A stretch of 64,000 nucleotides of DNA from Roseiarcus sp963833955 (GCA_963833955.1 CAWHZY010000018.1:1-64000); one strand, 5' to 3'; shown: positions 18,091-27,237, numbered from the stretch's first letter. Program-made: numbers and translations. The notes: a model not told the origin generated them from the sequence alone.

Positions 18091-18109
18091 ATTTAGAACG
18101 TTTCTAAAT
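18091..18109. promoter_or_regulatory. Irr-box (iron control element)-like palindrome
   Basis: ATTTAGAA (18091-18098), three bases CGT, then TTCTAAAT (18102-18109): perfect eight-base arms. The core TTTAGAA-N3-TTCTAAA matches, as I recall it, the rhizobial Irr/ICE consensus bound by the haem-responsive Fur-family regulator Irr. It lies in the divergent region between the RHH gene and the dehalogenase gene. Confidence 0.6.
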
Positions 18110-18275
18110 CCCGACATTAAGACGCTTGCGGCTCGACGTCGAGAGCGACCTAAGCTTAAGGGGCGCGGGCGGTCTGCTGGAGCCGCCGTGTGATCTGCGC
18201 CGTATCGGCCCTCGCGGGAAGCGCGCGCGAGCAGCGGGGCGTCGCCACAGGCCGCGGGATTGCGAGGAGGAGGAT

Positions 18276-19160
18276 ATGTTCGAAGGCTTCAGACGGGGCA
18301 CGGCGAATGTTGACGGAATTGACGTCGCCTTTGTCGCTGGCGGTTCTGGCCCGCCGGTGCTGTTGCTCCATGGCTTTCCACAGACCCTCGCCATGTGGGC
18401 CCGCGTTGCGCCGATCATGGCCAGACATTGCACAGTCGTTTGCGCCGACCTCAGAGGTTACGGCGATTCTTCCAAACCTCGATGCCTTTCCGACCGATCG
18501 AACTACGCCTTTCGTGCGATGGCTCACGATCAAGTCGGACTCATGCGTCAGCTTGGTTTCGAGCGCTTTCATGTCGTCGGCCACGACCGCGGCGGCCGTA
18601 CCGGCCACCGGATGGCGCTCGATCATCCCGAGATCGTCTCTAGCCTTTCGGTGCTCGATATCGTGCCGACATATGCGATGTTCATGGACACCAACCGAGA
18701 GATCGCGAGGTCTTACTGGCACTGGTACTTTTTGTCTCAACCTGAGCCGTTTCCGGAGAGGATGATCGCTGGCGATCCGGATTTCTTCTACGAGACCTGC
18801 CTGATCGGCTGGGGCGCGACGGGACTGCAAGACTTCGAGCAGGAGACGCTGGGGGAATATCGCCGCGCCTGGCGGGACCCGGCTATGATCCACGGCTCCT
18901 GCTCCGACTACCGGGCCGCGGCAACCGTTGATTTGGAGCAGGACACGGCTGATATCGCCCGAAAGGTCGAATGTCCGGCGCTCGTTTTCTACGGCTCTCG
19001 CGGGCAGATGGCGAAACTCTTCGATATTCCGGCGGAATGGCGCAAACGTCTCGCTAGCGTCACCGAGATGTCCCTGGCTGGCGGCCACTTCTTTGTTGAT
19101 CAGTTTCCGCGCGAGACAGCCGAAATTCTGCTCGACTTTCTGGCGCGGGCGCGCGGCTGA
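18276..19160 (+). CDS. Fluoroacetate dehalogenase-like alpha/beta hydrolase
   Basis: A 294-residue alpha/beta hydrolase of the haloacetate dehalogenase group, which converts haloacetates to glycolate plus halide. By recalled numbering of the Rhodopseudomonas enzyme RPA1163, the full active site is present. The triad is Asp104 (in VVGHDRGGRTGHRMALDHP), Asp128 and His271 (GGHFFVDQFP). Arg105 and Arg108 would bind the carboxylate. His149 and Trp150 (SYWHWYF) with Tyr212 (SCSDYRA) would form the fluoride pocket. The oxyanion loop is LLHGFPQT. The ATG at 18276 has GAGGAGGAGGAT in front. It is a stand-alone gene. A role on other haloacids or on small esters remains possible. Confidence 0.87.
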   Translation: MFEGFRRGTANVDGIDVAFVAGGSGPPVLLLHGFPQTLAMWARVAPIMARHCTVVCADLRGYGDSSKPRCLSDRSNYAFRAMAHDQVGLMRQLGFERFHVVGHDRGGRTGHRMALDHPEIVSSLSVLDIVPTYAMFMDTNREIARSYWHWYFLSQPEPFPERMIAGDPDFFYETCLIGWGATGLQDFEQETLGEYRRAWRDPAMIHGSCSDYRAAATVDLEQDTADIARKVECPALVFYGSRGQMAKLFDIPAEWRKRLASVTEMSLAGGHFFVDQFPRETAEILLDFLARARG

Positions 19161-19257
19161 TTCGAAAGCGAACGTTTGCCGCGCGCGAGTTTGCTGTTTC
19201 AAGGCGGGATAAAACCAACGCGATCCCTTCGCGACCGCTGGGAACCCTGCTCGTCGC

Positions 19258-20913
19258 TTACCGGCTGAACTTCTTGTACTTCAGCCGATGCGGGATGATG
19301 CTGTCGATGCCGAGGCGGCGCTTCTTGTCTTCCTCGTAGTCGGCGAAATTGCCCTCGAACCACTCGACGTGGCTGTCGCCTTCAAAGGCCAGCATGTGGG
19401 TGGCGATGCGGTCCAAAAAGAAGCGGTCATGGCTGATGATGACCGCGCAGCCGGCGAAGTCGAGCAGCGCCTCTTCGAGCGCCCGCAATGTGTCGACATC
19501 GAGGTCGTTGGTCGGCTCGTCTAGCAGGAGCAGGTTCGCGCCGCTCTTCAGCATTTTAGCGAGATGCACGCGGTTGCGCTCGCCGCCCGAGAGCTGACCG
19601 ACCTTTTTCTGCTGGTCGGCTCCCTTGAAGTTGAAAGCGCCGACGTAAGCTCTGCTATTCATCTCGCGCTTGCCGAGCGTGATGATGTCGTAGCCGCCGG
19701 AGATTTCCTCCCATACGTTCTTCTTGCCGTCGAGCGCGTCGCGCGACTGATCGACATAACCAAGCTGAACACTCTCGCCGATCTTAATAGCGCCGGAATC
19801 CGGCTTCTCCTGCCCGGTGATCATGCGGAAAAGCGTGGTTTTGCCGGCGCCGTTCGCGCCGATGACGCCGACGATGCCGCCGGGCGGCAGCTTGAACGAA
19901 AGCTTGTCGATGAGCAGCTGGTCGCCGTAACCCTTGTTGAGATCGACGACGTCGATGACGTTCTGGCCCAACCGCTCGGCCACCGGGATGACGATCTGCA
20001 CGCCCGTCGGCGCCTTCTCGTTGCTCTTCCTGACGAGCTCGTCATAAGCAGCGATACGCGCCTTCGATTTGGTCTGGCGTGCTCGTGGCGATGAAGCGAT
20101 CCACTCGCTTTCCTCCGCAATCGCGCGCTGCCGCGACGCATCCTCCCGCCCTTCCTGCTCGAGCCGCTTCTGCTTCTGTACGAGCCAGGCGGAGTAGTTG
20201 CCTTCGTAAGGAATGCCGCGGCCGCGATCGAGCTCGAGAATCCAGCTTGTCACGTTGTCGAGGAAATAGCGGTCGTGGGTCACGATCAGAATCGCGCCCG
20301 GGTACGCGCGCAAGTGGCCCTCGAGCCAATTCACGGTTTCGGCGTCGAGATGGTTGGTCGGCTCGTCGAGCAGAAGCAGATCGGGCTTCTCGAGAAGGAG
20401 GCGGCAGAGCGCGACGCGGCGTCGCTCGCCGCCTGAGAGCTTCGTTACGTCGGCGTCGTCCGGCGGACAGCCGAGCGCATCCATCGCCTGCTCGACCTGG
20501 CTCTCGAGATCCCACAGGCCCTTGGCCTCGATCTCGTCCTGGAGACGCGTCATTTCATCGGCGGTCTCGTCGGAATAGTTCATGGCGAGCTCGTTGTACT
20601 GGTCGAGGATCGCCTGCTTGTCCTTCACGCCGAGCATGGCGTTGCCCTTCACGTCGAGGGCGGGGTCGAGGTCAGGCTCCTGCGGCAGGTAGCCGACCTT
20701 GGCTCCCTCGGCGACGAAGCCTTCGCCGACGAATTCGGTGTCCAGCCCAGCCATGATGCGCATAAGCGTCGACTTGCCCGAGCCGTTCACGCCGAGGACG
20801 CCGATTTTCGCGTCCGGATAGAAGGAGAGATTGACGTTATCGAGGACCTTCTTGCCGGCCGGATAGGTCTTGGAGAGACCTCGCATGTGATAGATGAACT
20901 GGCGCGCGGCCAT
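19258..20913 (-). CDS. ettA: Energy-dependent translational throttle protein EttA
   Basis: EttA is an ABC-F ATPase that binds the ribosomal E site and gates the first step of elongation according to the ADP/ATP ratio. The 551-residue protein has two nucleotide-binding domains and no membrane part. Domain 1 has Walker A GVNGSGKST, signature KLSGGERRRVALC and Walker B LLLLDEPTNHLD. A charged linker follows, then domain 2 with GANGAGKTT, QLSGGERNRVHLA and LLLLDEPTNDLD. The N-terminus MAARQFIYHMRGLSKTYP and the end HRLKYKKFSR fit EttA rather than Uup. The frame is intact and the gene is monocistronic. Confidence 0.95.
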   Translation of the reverse strand: MAARQFIYHMRGLSKTYPAGKKVLDNVNLSFYPDAKIGVLGVNGSGKSTLMRIMAGLDTEFVGEGFVAEGAKVGYLPQEPDLDPALDVKGNAMLGVKDKQAILDQYNELAMNYSDETADEMTRLQDEIEAKGLWDLESQVEQAMDALGCPPDDADVTKLSGGERRRVALCRLLLEKPDLLLLDEPTNHLDAETVNWLEGHLRAYPGAILIVTHDRYFLDNVTSWILELDRGRGIPYEGNYSAWLVQKQKRLEQEGREDASRQRAIAEESEWIASSPRARQTKSKARIAAYDELVRKSNEKAPTGVQIVIPVAERLGQNVIDVVDLNKGYGDQLLIDKLSFKLPPGGIVGVIGANGAGKTTLFRMITGQEKPDSGAIKIGESVQLGYVDQSRDALDGKKNVWEEISGGYDIITLGKREMNSRAYVGAFNFKGADQQKKVGQLSGGERNRVHLAKMLKSGANLLLLDEPTNDLDVDTLRALEEALLDFAGCAVIISHDRFFLDRIATHMLAFEGDSHVEWFEGNFADYEEDKKRRLGIDSIIPHRLKYKKFSR

Positions 20914-21045
20914 TGAAGACGTCCTAGCTAAGTCGGGAATTGGGTGTCCCCCTAGCAGGGGGCCCGCTTCGAGACAAGCGCGCCGGGCCGTTCAAGGCGC
21001 AGCGCGCTTGTCGATCTGCGAAACGGCGGAAACGGGACGGCTTCG

Positions 21046-21768
21046 TCAGAACCGTGTCGTAAGGTCGGTCAGCCATTGCGGCGAGCGGTCGAGCAGCGCC
21101 GTTTCGAGCGTCCTGTCTGCTCCGGTCACGATCAGGAGCCCGAGTGCGATCATGAGGACCCCGAGGGCCGTCTTGGCCCGCTTGCTTCCGACGAGAAGAT
21201 AACCGCGCCAGCGCGCCATGGCTTGCCGCGAGGCGAGGCCGAGGACGGTCAGGGGCGCGGCGGCGCCGATCCCGAACGCGAGCATGGTCAGCGTGACGCG
21301 GGTGAGCGATGAGCCCTGCGCCGCCAGCACCGAGGCCGCGCCGAGCGTCGGGCCGACGCACGGGCTCCATGCGGCGCCGAGCAGGAGGCCGACGCCGAAT
21401 TGTCCGGCGAGCCCGCGTGAGGGGAGGGCGTTGATGCGCTCGTCGGCCCAGGCCGTCACCGGGCCGCCGGCCGCCGCAAGCCGCGTCTGCAAGGCCGGCG
21501 CCGCCAGCACGACGCCGACGGCGGCCATGAGGATTGCGGCGGCCGTCCTGAACGCCTCGCTGTCGAGGCCGATGGCGAAGCCGACAGTGGCTACGAACAG
21601 GCCGATCGCGGTGAAGGAGAGCGCGAGGCCCGCGGCCAGCGCGAACGGGCCGCCCCGCGCCTCGCCCGCCGCCGCGCCAAGCACGATGGGCACGAGCGGC
21701 AGCACGCAGGGCGAAAGGACGGAGAGCAGGCCCGCCAGCAGCGCAAGCCCGAGCGTTCCCAGCGACAT
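21046..21768 (-). CDS. CcdA/DsbD-type membrane disulfide transporter
   Basis: A 240-residue membrane protein of the CcdA family, which carries reducing equivalents across the inner membrane for periplasmic thiol proteins. It has six predicted helices with the two family cysteine motifs: LLSVLSPCVLPLVPIVLG in helix 1 and GAAWSPCVGPTLG in helix 4. The gene begins 9 bases after a periplasmic thioredoxin-like gene on the same strand, its likely partner. There is no cytochrome c maturation gene nearby, so the pair probably serves a general or dedicated thiol-reduction role. Confidence 0.88.
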   Translation of the reverse strand: MSLGTLGLALLAGLLSVLSPCVLPLVPIVLGAAAGEARGGPFALAAGLALSFTAIGLFVATVGFAIGLDSEAFRTAAAILMAAVGVVLAAPALQTRLAAAGGPVTAWADERINALPSRGLAGQFGVGLLLGAAWSPCVGPTLGAASVLAAQGSSLTRVTLTMLAFGIGAAAPLTVLGLASRQAMARWRGYLLVGSKRAKTALGVLMIALGLLIVTGADRTLETALLDRSPQWLTDLTTRF

Positions 21769-21777
21769 CGGGGCGCG

Positions 21778-22164
21778 TCAGATCGCCTTGGCGACCAGCG
21801 CGGTGAGCGCGGCGGGGTCCGTTTCGCCGACCGAGCGTCCGGTCTCCTTACCGTTCTTAAAGGTGATGAGCGTGCTCTGCATGCGTGCGCCAAAGCGCTT
21901 CACCGCTTCCTTCTGGGAATCGAAATCGACGCGGACGACCGTCAGATCCTTATATTGCGGATCGGCCTCGATCTTGGCGAGAGTGGGGGCCTGCGCCTTG
22001 CAGGTCGGACACCAGGTCGCATGAATCCAGACGAGGACCGGCTTGCCCGACTTGAGCGCCGCATCGAAAGCGGCGGGCGAATAGTCGACTGGCGCGGCCG
22101 CCAGCGCGGGAACGACGAAACCGATGGCGGCGATGGTTGCGAGAAGTGAGCGTCTGGACAGCAT
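21778..22164 (-). CDS. Periplasmic thioredoxin-like protein
   Basis: A 128-residue secreted thioredoxin-fold protein. The first 24 residues form a signal peptide (RRSLLATIAAIGFVVPALAAA). The active site is WCPTCKA with Cys52 and Cys55, followed by VVRVDFDSQKEAV and a TLITFKNGKE strand. The cis-Pro loop is atypical: the position before STLITF lacks an obvious Pro. It is followed after 9 bases by the CcdA-like gene, which would keep it reduced. Confidence 0.85.
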   Translation of the reverse strand: MLSRRSLLATIAAIGFVVPALAAAPVDYSPAAFDAALKSGKPVLVWIHATWCPTCKAQAPTLAKIEADPQYKDLTVVRVDFDSQKEAVKRFGARMQSTLITFKNGKETGRSVGETDPAALTALVAKAI

Positions 22165-22472
22165 CTTGGGCGATTCCTTTCAAGGCGGGGACGGCGCGCC
22201 CGACCTCCGCGCCAAGTTCGCCAGAAAGACGGCGGTTGTTACGCGGAGGGCGCCTCGGGGCAGACCATCACCGGGCGATCACGGCATTGTGTATTCAGTC
22301 GGCCTTGCCGTCCGCGCCCGTTCGGCGAGCGAGGGCTCCGACGCCGGTGAAGCCAAGCGCCGAAAAGCGCCCACGTCGATGGTTCGGGCGCAGGCGGCGG
22401 GAGGGAGGGCTGGCGAGGCAAGGCGCGCCTGCGCATCGGCGCCGCAAGCGCGCCACCGCCTTTTGAGCGGGC
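22165..22472. other. Intergenic stretch without a recognisable gene
   Basis: The 308 bases lie between the thioredoxin-like start and the end of the HlyD-type gene. Short frames only; no repeats seen. It should contain the promoter of the thioredoxin/CcdA pair, but I cannot place boxes with confidence. Confidence 0.4.
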
Positions 22473-23462
22473 TTACCTGGCTTGTCCCTCGTCGATCCAC
22501 ACCGTCATGCCCGGCTCGAGCTTTGGCGTCGGCCCGATCGGGTCGGCGCGCAGAAGGAAACTGTTGATGTCGTGGTCTCCGACCGCGCGCGCCGCGCGCC
22601 AGACGGCGAACTCACCGAGCGGTCTGAGTTCGGTGACTTTGGCTTCGAAACGATCTCCGGCGGCCGTTCGCAAGGTGACTTTCGAACCCATCGTCAGGCC
22701 CTGAAGTCGGTCCTCGCGGATCGTGAAAGTGAACCAGCGGTCGCCGGCGACGCCGAGGGTCAGAACCGGCTGGCCCGGAGAGATCGCTTCGCCGCGCTCG
22801 GCGACGAGAAGCCGCACAATCCCGTCGACCGGTGAGTTCAGCGTCGTCTTGGCGAGCTGAGCCTCGAGGTCGGCGACCGTCGCCTGCGCGAGGGCGACCT
22901 CACTCTGCGCGACGGCGACCTCTTCCTTCGTCGATCCAGCCTTCGTCTGGTCCAATGCCGCATTGGCGAGAACAAGACTGGCCTCAGCCGTGCTCAGGGC
23001 GGCCGCATCCTCGTCATATTGCTGCCGGCTCGCATAGTTCTTCGCCGCCAGGACCGAGACCCGCGCGAACTGCTCCTTGGCCAGCGTGACGTTGGAGGTT
23101 GCGATGGCCACATTCTGCGCCGCGGTGTCGCGCTCTTCCTGGCGCACGCCTGCGACGACATTGTCGAGATTGGCGCGCGCCGATTCCGCGTTCGCCTTCG
23201 CTTCCTCGAGCGAGGCTGCGACCTCCGGGCTCGACAGCACCGCGAGCGCGTCACCCTTGCGCGCCGCCTGTCCCGGTTTCACCCCGACGGAAGTGAGCCT
23301 AGCGGAGATTTCGGGCGCGATGCGGATCTCCGTCTCGTGCACGACGCCAATGAGCGGGGGCGTAGGTTTGCGCTGCGTCTCGAACCGAAATGCGGCGTAC
23401 CCCGCCGCTCCGATGAGGAGCACCGTCGCCAGGATCGCGACGGTCCGGCCTCTGGCGTTCAT
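22473..23462 (-). CDS. HlyD-family periplasmic adaptor subunit (second of the operon)
   Basis: A 329-residue membrane-fusion protein with one N-terminal membrane anchor (VAILATVLLIGAAGYAAF). A biotinyl-lipoyl half-motif follows (IAPEISARLTSVGVKPGQAARKGDALAVL), then a long alanine-rich alpha-hairpin, the second lipoyl half (LNSPVDGIVRLLVAERGEAISPGQ) and the beta-barrel. Its start overlaps the end of the double permease gene by four bases, so translation is probably coupled. It resembles the YbhG/YhiI group of ABC efflux adaptors. Substrate unknown. Confidence 0.85.
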   Translation of the reverse strand: MNARGRTVAILATVLLIGAAGYAAFRFETQRKPTPPLIGVVHETEIRIAPEISARLTSVGVKPGQAARKGDALAVLSSPEVAASLEEAKANAESARANLDNVVAGVRQEERDTAAQNVAIATSNVTLAKEQFARVSVLAAKNYASRQQYDEDAAALSTAEASLVLANAALDQTKAGSTKEEVAVAQSEVALAQATVADLEAQLAKTTLNSPVDGIVRLLVAERGEAISPGQPVLTLGVAGDRWFTFTIREDRLQGLTMGSKVTLRTAAGDRFEAKVTELRPLGEFAVWRAARAVGDHDINSFLLRADPIGPTPKLEPGMTVWIDEGQAR

Positions 23463-25789
23463 GGGCGGGCCTCATTGCGGGAAGCGAAACGGGTCGCGAG
23501 CACAGCGAGCAGTCCGTAGACGATGGTGAGAACCCACAAGGTGGTCCAGTCGCGTTTCACATCAAGGATGCTTGCGCCCATCTGATTAATACGAACCAAT
23601 CCATCGATGGCTGAGGTGCTCGGGATGATGCGGCTCGCAGTCCGGATGAAATCAGGAAGGGCTTCGACCGGCCACGATACGCCGACCTGGAAGAAAAGCG
23701 GCAGGCTGACGGCGATGAAGATGAGTATCGCGGTCTCGCGGCGTGTGAACCAGGCGCTCACGAACTGGGCCAGGAAGCTGACGGAGAGTACGAAGGGAAC
23801 CGCCATGAGGATGAGATCCTCGAGCCGCCCGAGCGTCGAAAAGCCGTAAACGCGCGGCAGCACGATCAAATAGAGCGCAAGCCCAGGCAGCGCGAAGCAG
23901 AGATGCGCGAGCGCCTGGCCGAAGACGGCGCGCGCCCCCGACCGAAGCCAGCGGATTGCGCGCCCCCCGAGCGCGTAAGCCGCCCCGCCGAGCGACGCGA
24001 CGCCGAGCAGCAAGGTCTGTTGCAGGATGAGGAGGAAAGCGGCGGGCACGACGTAGCTGGCGTAGCCGCCCGTCGGGTTGAACAGGGGTTGGGAGATGAA
24101 CTCGATCGGCGAACTGCCGCGGGTCATCGCCGCATAGACGAGGCTTCCCTCGGCTCGCGCGCCCCGCGTCGCGATGTTGGCGGAAACTGCTGCGGCGGCC
24201 TCCGATATCCCTTGCAGGGTCCGGCTATAGAGGAGGAAATAGGCCGCGTCGACATAGGCCGCGATCCGCGCCTTTTCGCCCCTCAAGACCTGGCGCTCGG
24301 TGTCTTTGGGGATCGCGAGAATGGCGAAGACCTCGTGATGGTCGAGGGCGGCCTGAGCGTCGGCGATGGTGTCGCTTCGCACCTTGACTGCGATCGCCTC
24401 ATCCGCGTTCAAGGTCTGCACGAGGTTCCGGCTGAGCTCCGTCTGATCCAGATCGACGACCGCGATCGGGATGCCGCGAAGAACCTGTCCGAGATAAGGC
24501 TGTGGGTAGAGCGCCCCATAGGCGAGCGGCGCGAGCACGATCAGGCCCAGGACCCCGCGGTCGCCAAGAATGCGCTGGACCTCGTTGCCCATCGCAATTG
24601 CGACGCCTTGCCCGTACCGCAGGCGGATCACCGGCGTCTCCTCGCGTTTCGGCGGCGCATTGGCGATGGCGCGCAGCCTCGCCCACGCGAGCGCGAAGTA
24701 GAGGCAGGCAAGGCCGGCGAGGATCATGAAGGGCTTGACGGAATCTGACGCCGGCAGGCCGCGCGCCGCCTGATCGAACAGGATCTGGAGATACCAGCGA
24801 AGGGGCAAGATCGAGCCCCAGATTTGCGGGAAAGCTCCCATCGCCGCGACCGGGAAGCCCACGCCAGCGAAGCCAAACGCCGGATTGCAGAATAGGGCGA
24901 TCAGGCTGAGGCCGGTCGGCAGTGACTGAGTCAGCAGAACAAACAAGGCGCCGAACGAAAGATAGGCGATGAGCAGGAGACACGCCGACGCAGCGACCAG
25001 CAGCGGGTCGCCTCGGAAGGACACCCCGTAGAGGACGTGGATGATGGCGGCGTCCACCACCATCATGACGATGAAGATGGCGAACAAGGGCAGGAATTTG
25101 CCGACGAGCGCGACCAGCGGCCGACCGCCGGCCGCGCGCATCCAGGCGCGCTTGCTGCGCTGAGAGAACTCCGAGCCGACCGCGTAGCCGCCGGCGATCG
25201 CGGTGACGACGTGCAGCACGGTGGGGAGAACCGCCCGCAGGAGGAATTGGGCGAAGTTCAACGCCGGGTTCGAGAGGACATATTGTTCGGCGACAAGGAC
25301 GCCCGGCTTGTAGCCGCTCTCCGCCTCGTGGGGCAGCGCCGCGGTCGCCGCCGAGATGGCGCTCGAGATCGCCGAGGCCGCGTTGTTGCCCGGCGTGAAA
25401 TATTGCCGGTTGTAGAGCGACACCACCTGCGGGCGCTTCCGCGCGAGGAGATCGCGCTCGAAATTCTCGGGAATGTAGACGGCGGCGATCGCGTCGCCCG
25501 AGCGGACCGCCTGCATGGCGTCCCTCATGTCGCTCGATCGTTCGGCGACTGTGACGCCCGGCGCGGAGGCGATCGACTGCACATAGATAAGCGAAGTGGC
25601 GGAGCGATCCGCGTCGACGATGGCGACGCGAAGATTGCGAATGACCGCATTGCTGAACGTGAGCGTCAGGATGGCGAAGGCGAGGACTGGAACGAGGAGG
25701 GCGAGAATGAGAGCGACCCCGTCGCGCTGCATCCAGCGCAACTCGCGCGTCGCGACCAGAAGCAGTCCCGGTTTTGCGGCTGGCTTCAT
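23459..25789 (-). CDS. Double ABC-2 type transporter permease
   Basis: A 776-residue protein made of two ABC-2 permease halves. Each half starts with one membrane helix, then a large extracytoplasmic domain, then five or six helices. The first half contains RNLRVAIVDADRSATS and the second GIPIAVVDLDQTELSR, the same motif at the same place, showing an internal duplication and fusion. Such permeases (YbhS/YbhR, YhhJ type) normally work with an ABC ATPase to drive export. No ATPase gene lies in this operon. The gene overlaps an HlyD-family gene at each end by four bases. Confidence 0.85.
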   Translation of the reverse strand: MKPAAKPGLLLVATRELRWMQRDGVALILALLVPVLAFAILTLTFSNAVIRNLRVAIVDADRSATSLIYVQSIASAPGVTVAERSSDMRDAMQAVRSGDAIAAVYIPENFERDLLARKRPQVVSLYNRQYFTPGNNAASAISSAISAATAALPHEAESGYKPGVLVAEQYVLSNPALNFAQFLLRAVLPTVLHVVTAIAGGYAVGSEFSQRSKRAWMRAAGGRPLVALVGKFLPLFAIFIVMMVVDAAIIHVLYGVSFRGDPLLVAASACLLLIAYLSFGALFVLLTQSLPTGLSLIALFCNPAFGFAGVGFPVAAMGAFPQIWGSILPLRWYLQILFDQAARGLPASDSVKPFMILAGLACLYFALAWARLRAIANAPPKREETPVIRLRYGQGVAIAMGNEVQRILGDRGVLGLIVLAPLAYGALYPQPYLGQVLRGIPIAVVDLDQTELSRNLVQTLNADEAIAVKVRSDTIADAQAALDHHEVFAILAIPKDTERQVLRGEKARIAAYVDAAYFLLYSRTLQGISEAAAAVSANIATRGARAEGSLVYAAMTRGSSPIEFISQPLFNPTGGYASYVVPAAFLLILQQTLLLGVASLGGAAYALGGRAIRWLRSGARAVFGQALAHLCFALPGLALYLIVLPRVYGFSTLGRLEDLILMAVPFVLSVSFLAQFVSAWFTRRETAILIFIAVSLPLFFQVGVSWPVEALPDFIRTASRIIPSTSAIDGLVRINQMGASILDVKRDWTTLWVLTIVYGLLAVLATRFASRNEARP

Positions 25790-26847
25790 TTGTGCTCAGC
25801 CGTCGGCCATTCGGCGTAGACGCTCATTCCGGGCCGAAGCGCGGGAAGGGGGGAGACGGGATAGGCGCGCACCTCGAAGGTTCTCAAGTCGAAATCGCCG
25901 GTGGCGCGCGTCGCACGCCATCCCGCATATTCGCCCCGCGTCTCGATCAGCTTGATTTCCGCCTCGATCTCCTGGTCGCCGAGCGCAGGCGCGCGCATCT
26001 TGAATCTGTCGCCGACCTTGAGCCCCTTGATCAGATCCTCGCGCAGATTGAACCGCAGCCAGATATCGCTGAGGTCGATCAGCGAGAGAAGCGGCACGCC
26101 GGGAGAGACATATTCCCCAATCTCCGCCCCGATCTGATAGACCTGCGAGGCGATCGGGGCTTTGACCGTGAGCTCGTCGACGTCGGCCTTGATCGTGTCG
26201 ACGCTCGCTTGCGCCTTGAGCACGTTGGTCTGAGCGATCTCGCGCTCTTCCTTGGTCGCCCCGTTCACGGCCTCGTCATAGGCGAGCCTGGCGCGATCCT
26301 GATCCCGCTTCGCCACTTCACGTGAGTTCGTAACTTCGTCGAGACGTTGCAGAGGCGCGTTGCCGGATCCGGCGAGGTCCTTGATGCGGGCATAGGTCTT
26401 ATCGGCGAGCGCGAAGTTCGCATCGGCGCTCTCCACCGCAGCTTTCTTTTGGGAAACGATTTCCGCGCGTGTGCCCACCAGAATATTGGCGAGCTGGGCC
26501 TTCGCGACAGCGACGCCGGCTTCGGCCTGACGCAGTTTCGTGACCAATTCGGGGTTGTCGATCTCAAACAGCAATTGCCCGGCTGTAACGTTTTGGCCCC
26601 GCTCGACGGGACGTTGGCCCACCCGTCCATCGACCCGCGCGGCGATGTCGATGCGGGTCGCATCCGCTTCGCCCTGGACGATGAGCGGCTCGGGCCGTGC
26701 GAGATACCAGATCGAAAGGCCGACAATTGCGGCCAGGATGAGCGTCACGATGGCCGCCGCAACCGTTGCGCTTCCCTTTGGCTGTTCGTGCTTGGGTACG
26801 GCCTTGTCGCGATCTTCCGGCGCTGGGCTCTCTTTCACGTCCGTCAT
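25786..26847 (-). CDS. HlyD-family periplasmic adaptor subunit (first of the operon)
   Basis: A 353-residue membrane-fusion protein with a charged cytoplasmic tail of about 28 residues, one membrane helix (AAAIVTLILAAIVGLSIWYLA), lipoyl halves (IAARVDGRVGQRPVERGQNV and KAPIASQVYQIGAEIGEYV), a coiled-coil hairpin and a barrel domain. I chose the ATG at 26847, which gives MTDVKESPAPEDR, over an open extension to 26913. It is the first gene of a three-gene operon (adaptor, double permease, adaptor). The two adaptors are clearly related but not close copies. Confidence 0.85.
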   Translation of the reverse strand: MTDVKESPAPEDRDKAVPKHEQPKGSATVAAAIVTLILAAIVGLSIWYLARPEPLIVQGEADATRIDIAARVDGRVGQRPVERGQNVTAGQLLFEIDNPELVTKLRQAEAGVAVAKAQLANILVGTRAEIVSQKKAAVESADANFALADKTYARIKDLAGSGNAPLQRLDEVTNSREVAKRDQDRARLAYDEAVNGATKEEREIAQTNVLKAQASVDTIKADVDELTVKAPIASQVYQIGAEIGEYVSPGVPLLSLIDLSDIWLRFNLREDLIKGLKVGDRFKMRAPALGDQEIEAEIKLIETRGEYAGWRATRATGDFDLRTFEVRAYPVSPLPALRPGMSVYAEWPTAEHK

Positions 26848-27051
26848 GCGATGCTCCCGCCGCGAGGGCTGCCCGGCGCTGATCGTGGCTGCGCCCGGCC
26901 AGCGCGCTACCATAACGGACGAAAGTATGAGCCGCTATTTTGCGCGGCTTGCCGTTCTGCGCTCGCGCAGGGTTGAATTGCGGGACGCGCGGGACGCGAT
27001 TAAAGAGACCGGCGAGTGCGGTATGTTCGAGCGCGCTGCGTTCGAATGGAA

Positions 27052-27196
27052 CGTCATCGCGAGGAGGCCGATAGGGCGTCGTGAGCGACGCCCGTCTCTC
27101 GACGGGCTATGGGCCGACGTGGCGATCCGGAGCCGCCGCTCCTGCCGTTCATCCCCTGGATTGCCCCCGGACTTTGATCCGGGGGTGGCAATGACG
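27052..27196. repeat. Intergenic palindromic repeat element (about 145 bases)
   Basis: The element begins CGTCATCGC (27052-27060) and ends GGCAATGACG (27187-27196), near-inverted ends. Inside are three hairpins. The first is GGGCGTCG/CGACGCCC (27074-27093). The second, CCCGTC/GACGGG (27091-27106), shares its CCC with the first. The third is CCCCCGGA/TCCGGGGG (27164-27185). The layout fits dispersed intergenic repeats of alphaproteobacteria with CGTCATYGCGAGGA-type ends. I found no second copy in this window. It fills most of the gap from 26848 to 27237. Confidence 0.6.
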
Positions 27197-27237
27197 AAGC
27201 GCGTTCTCGGTCGCATCGCGCTCTAGGAGAACCTCGT

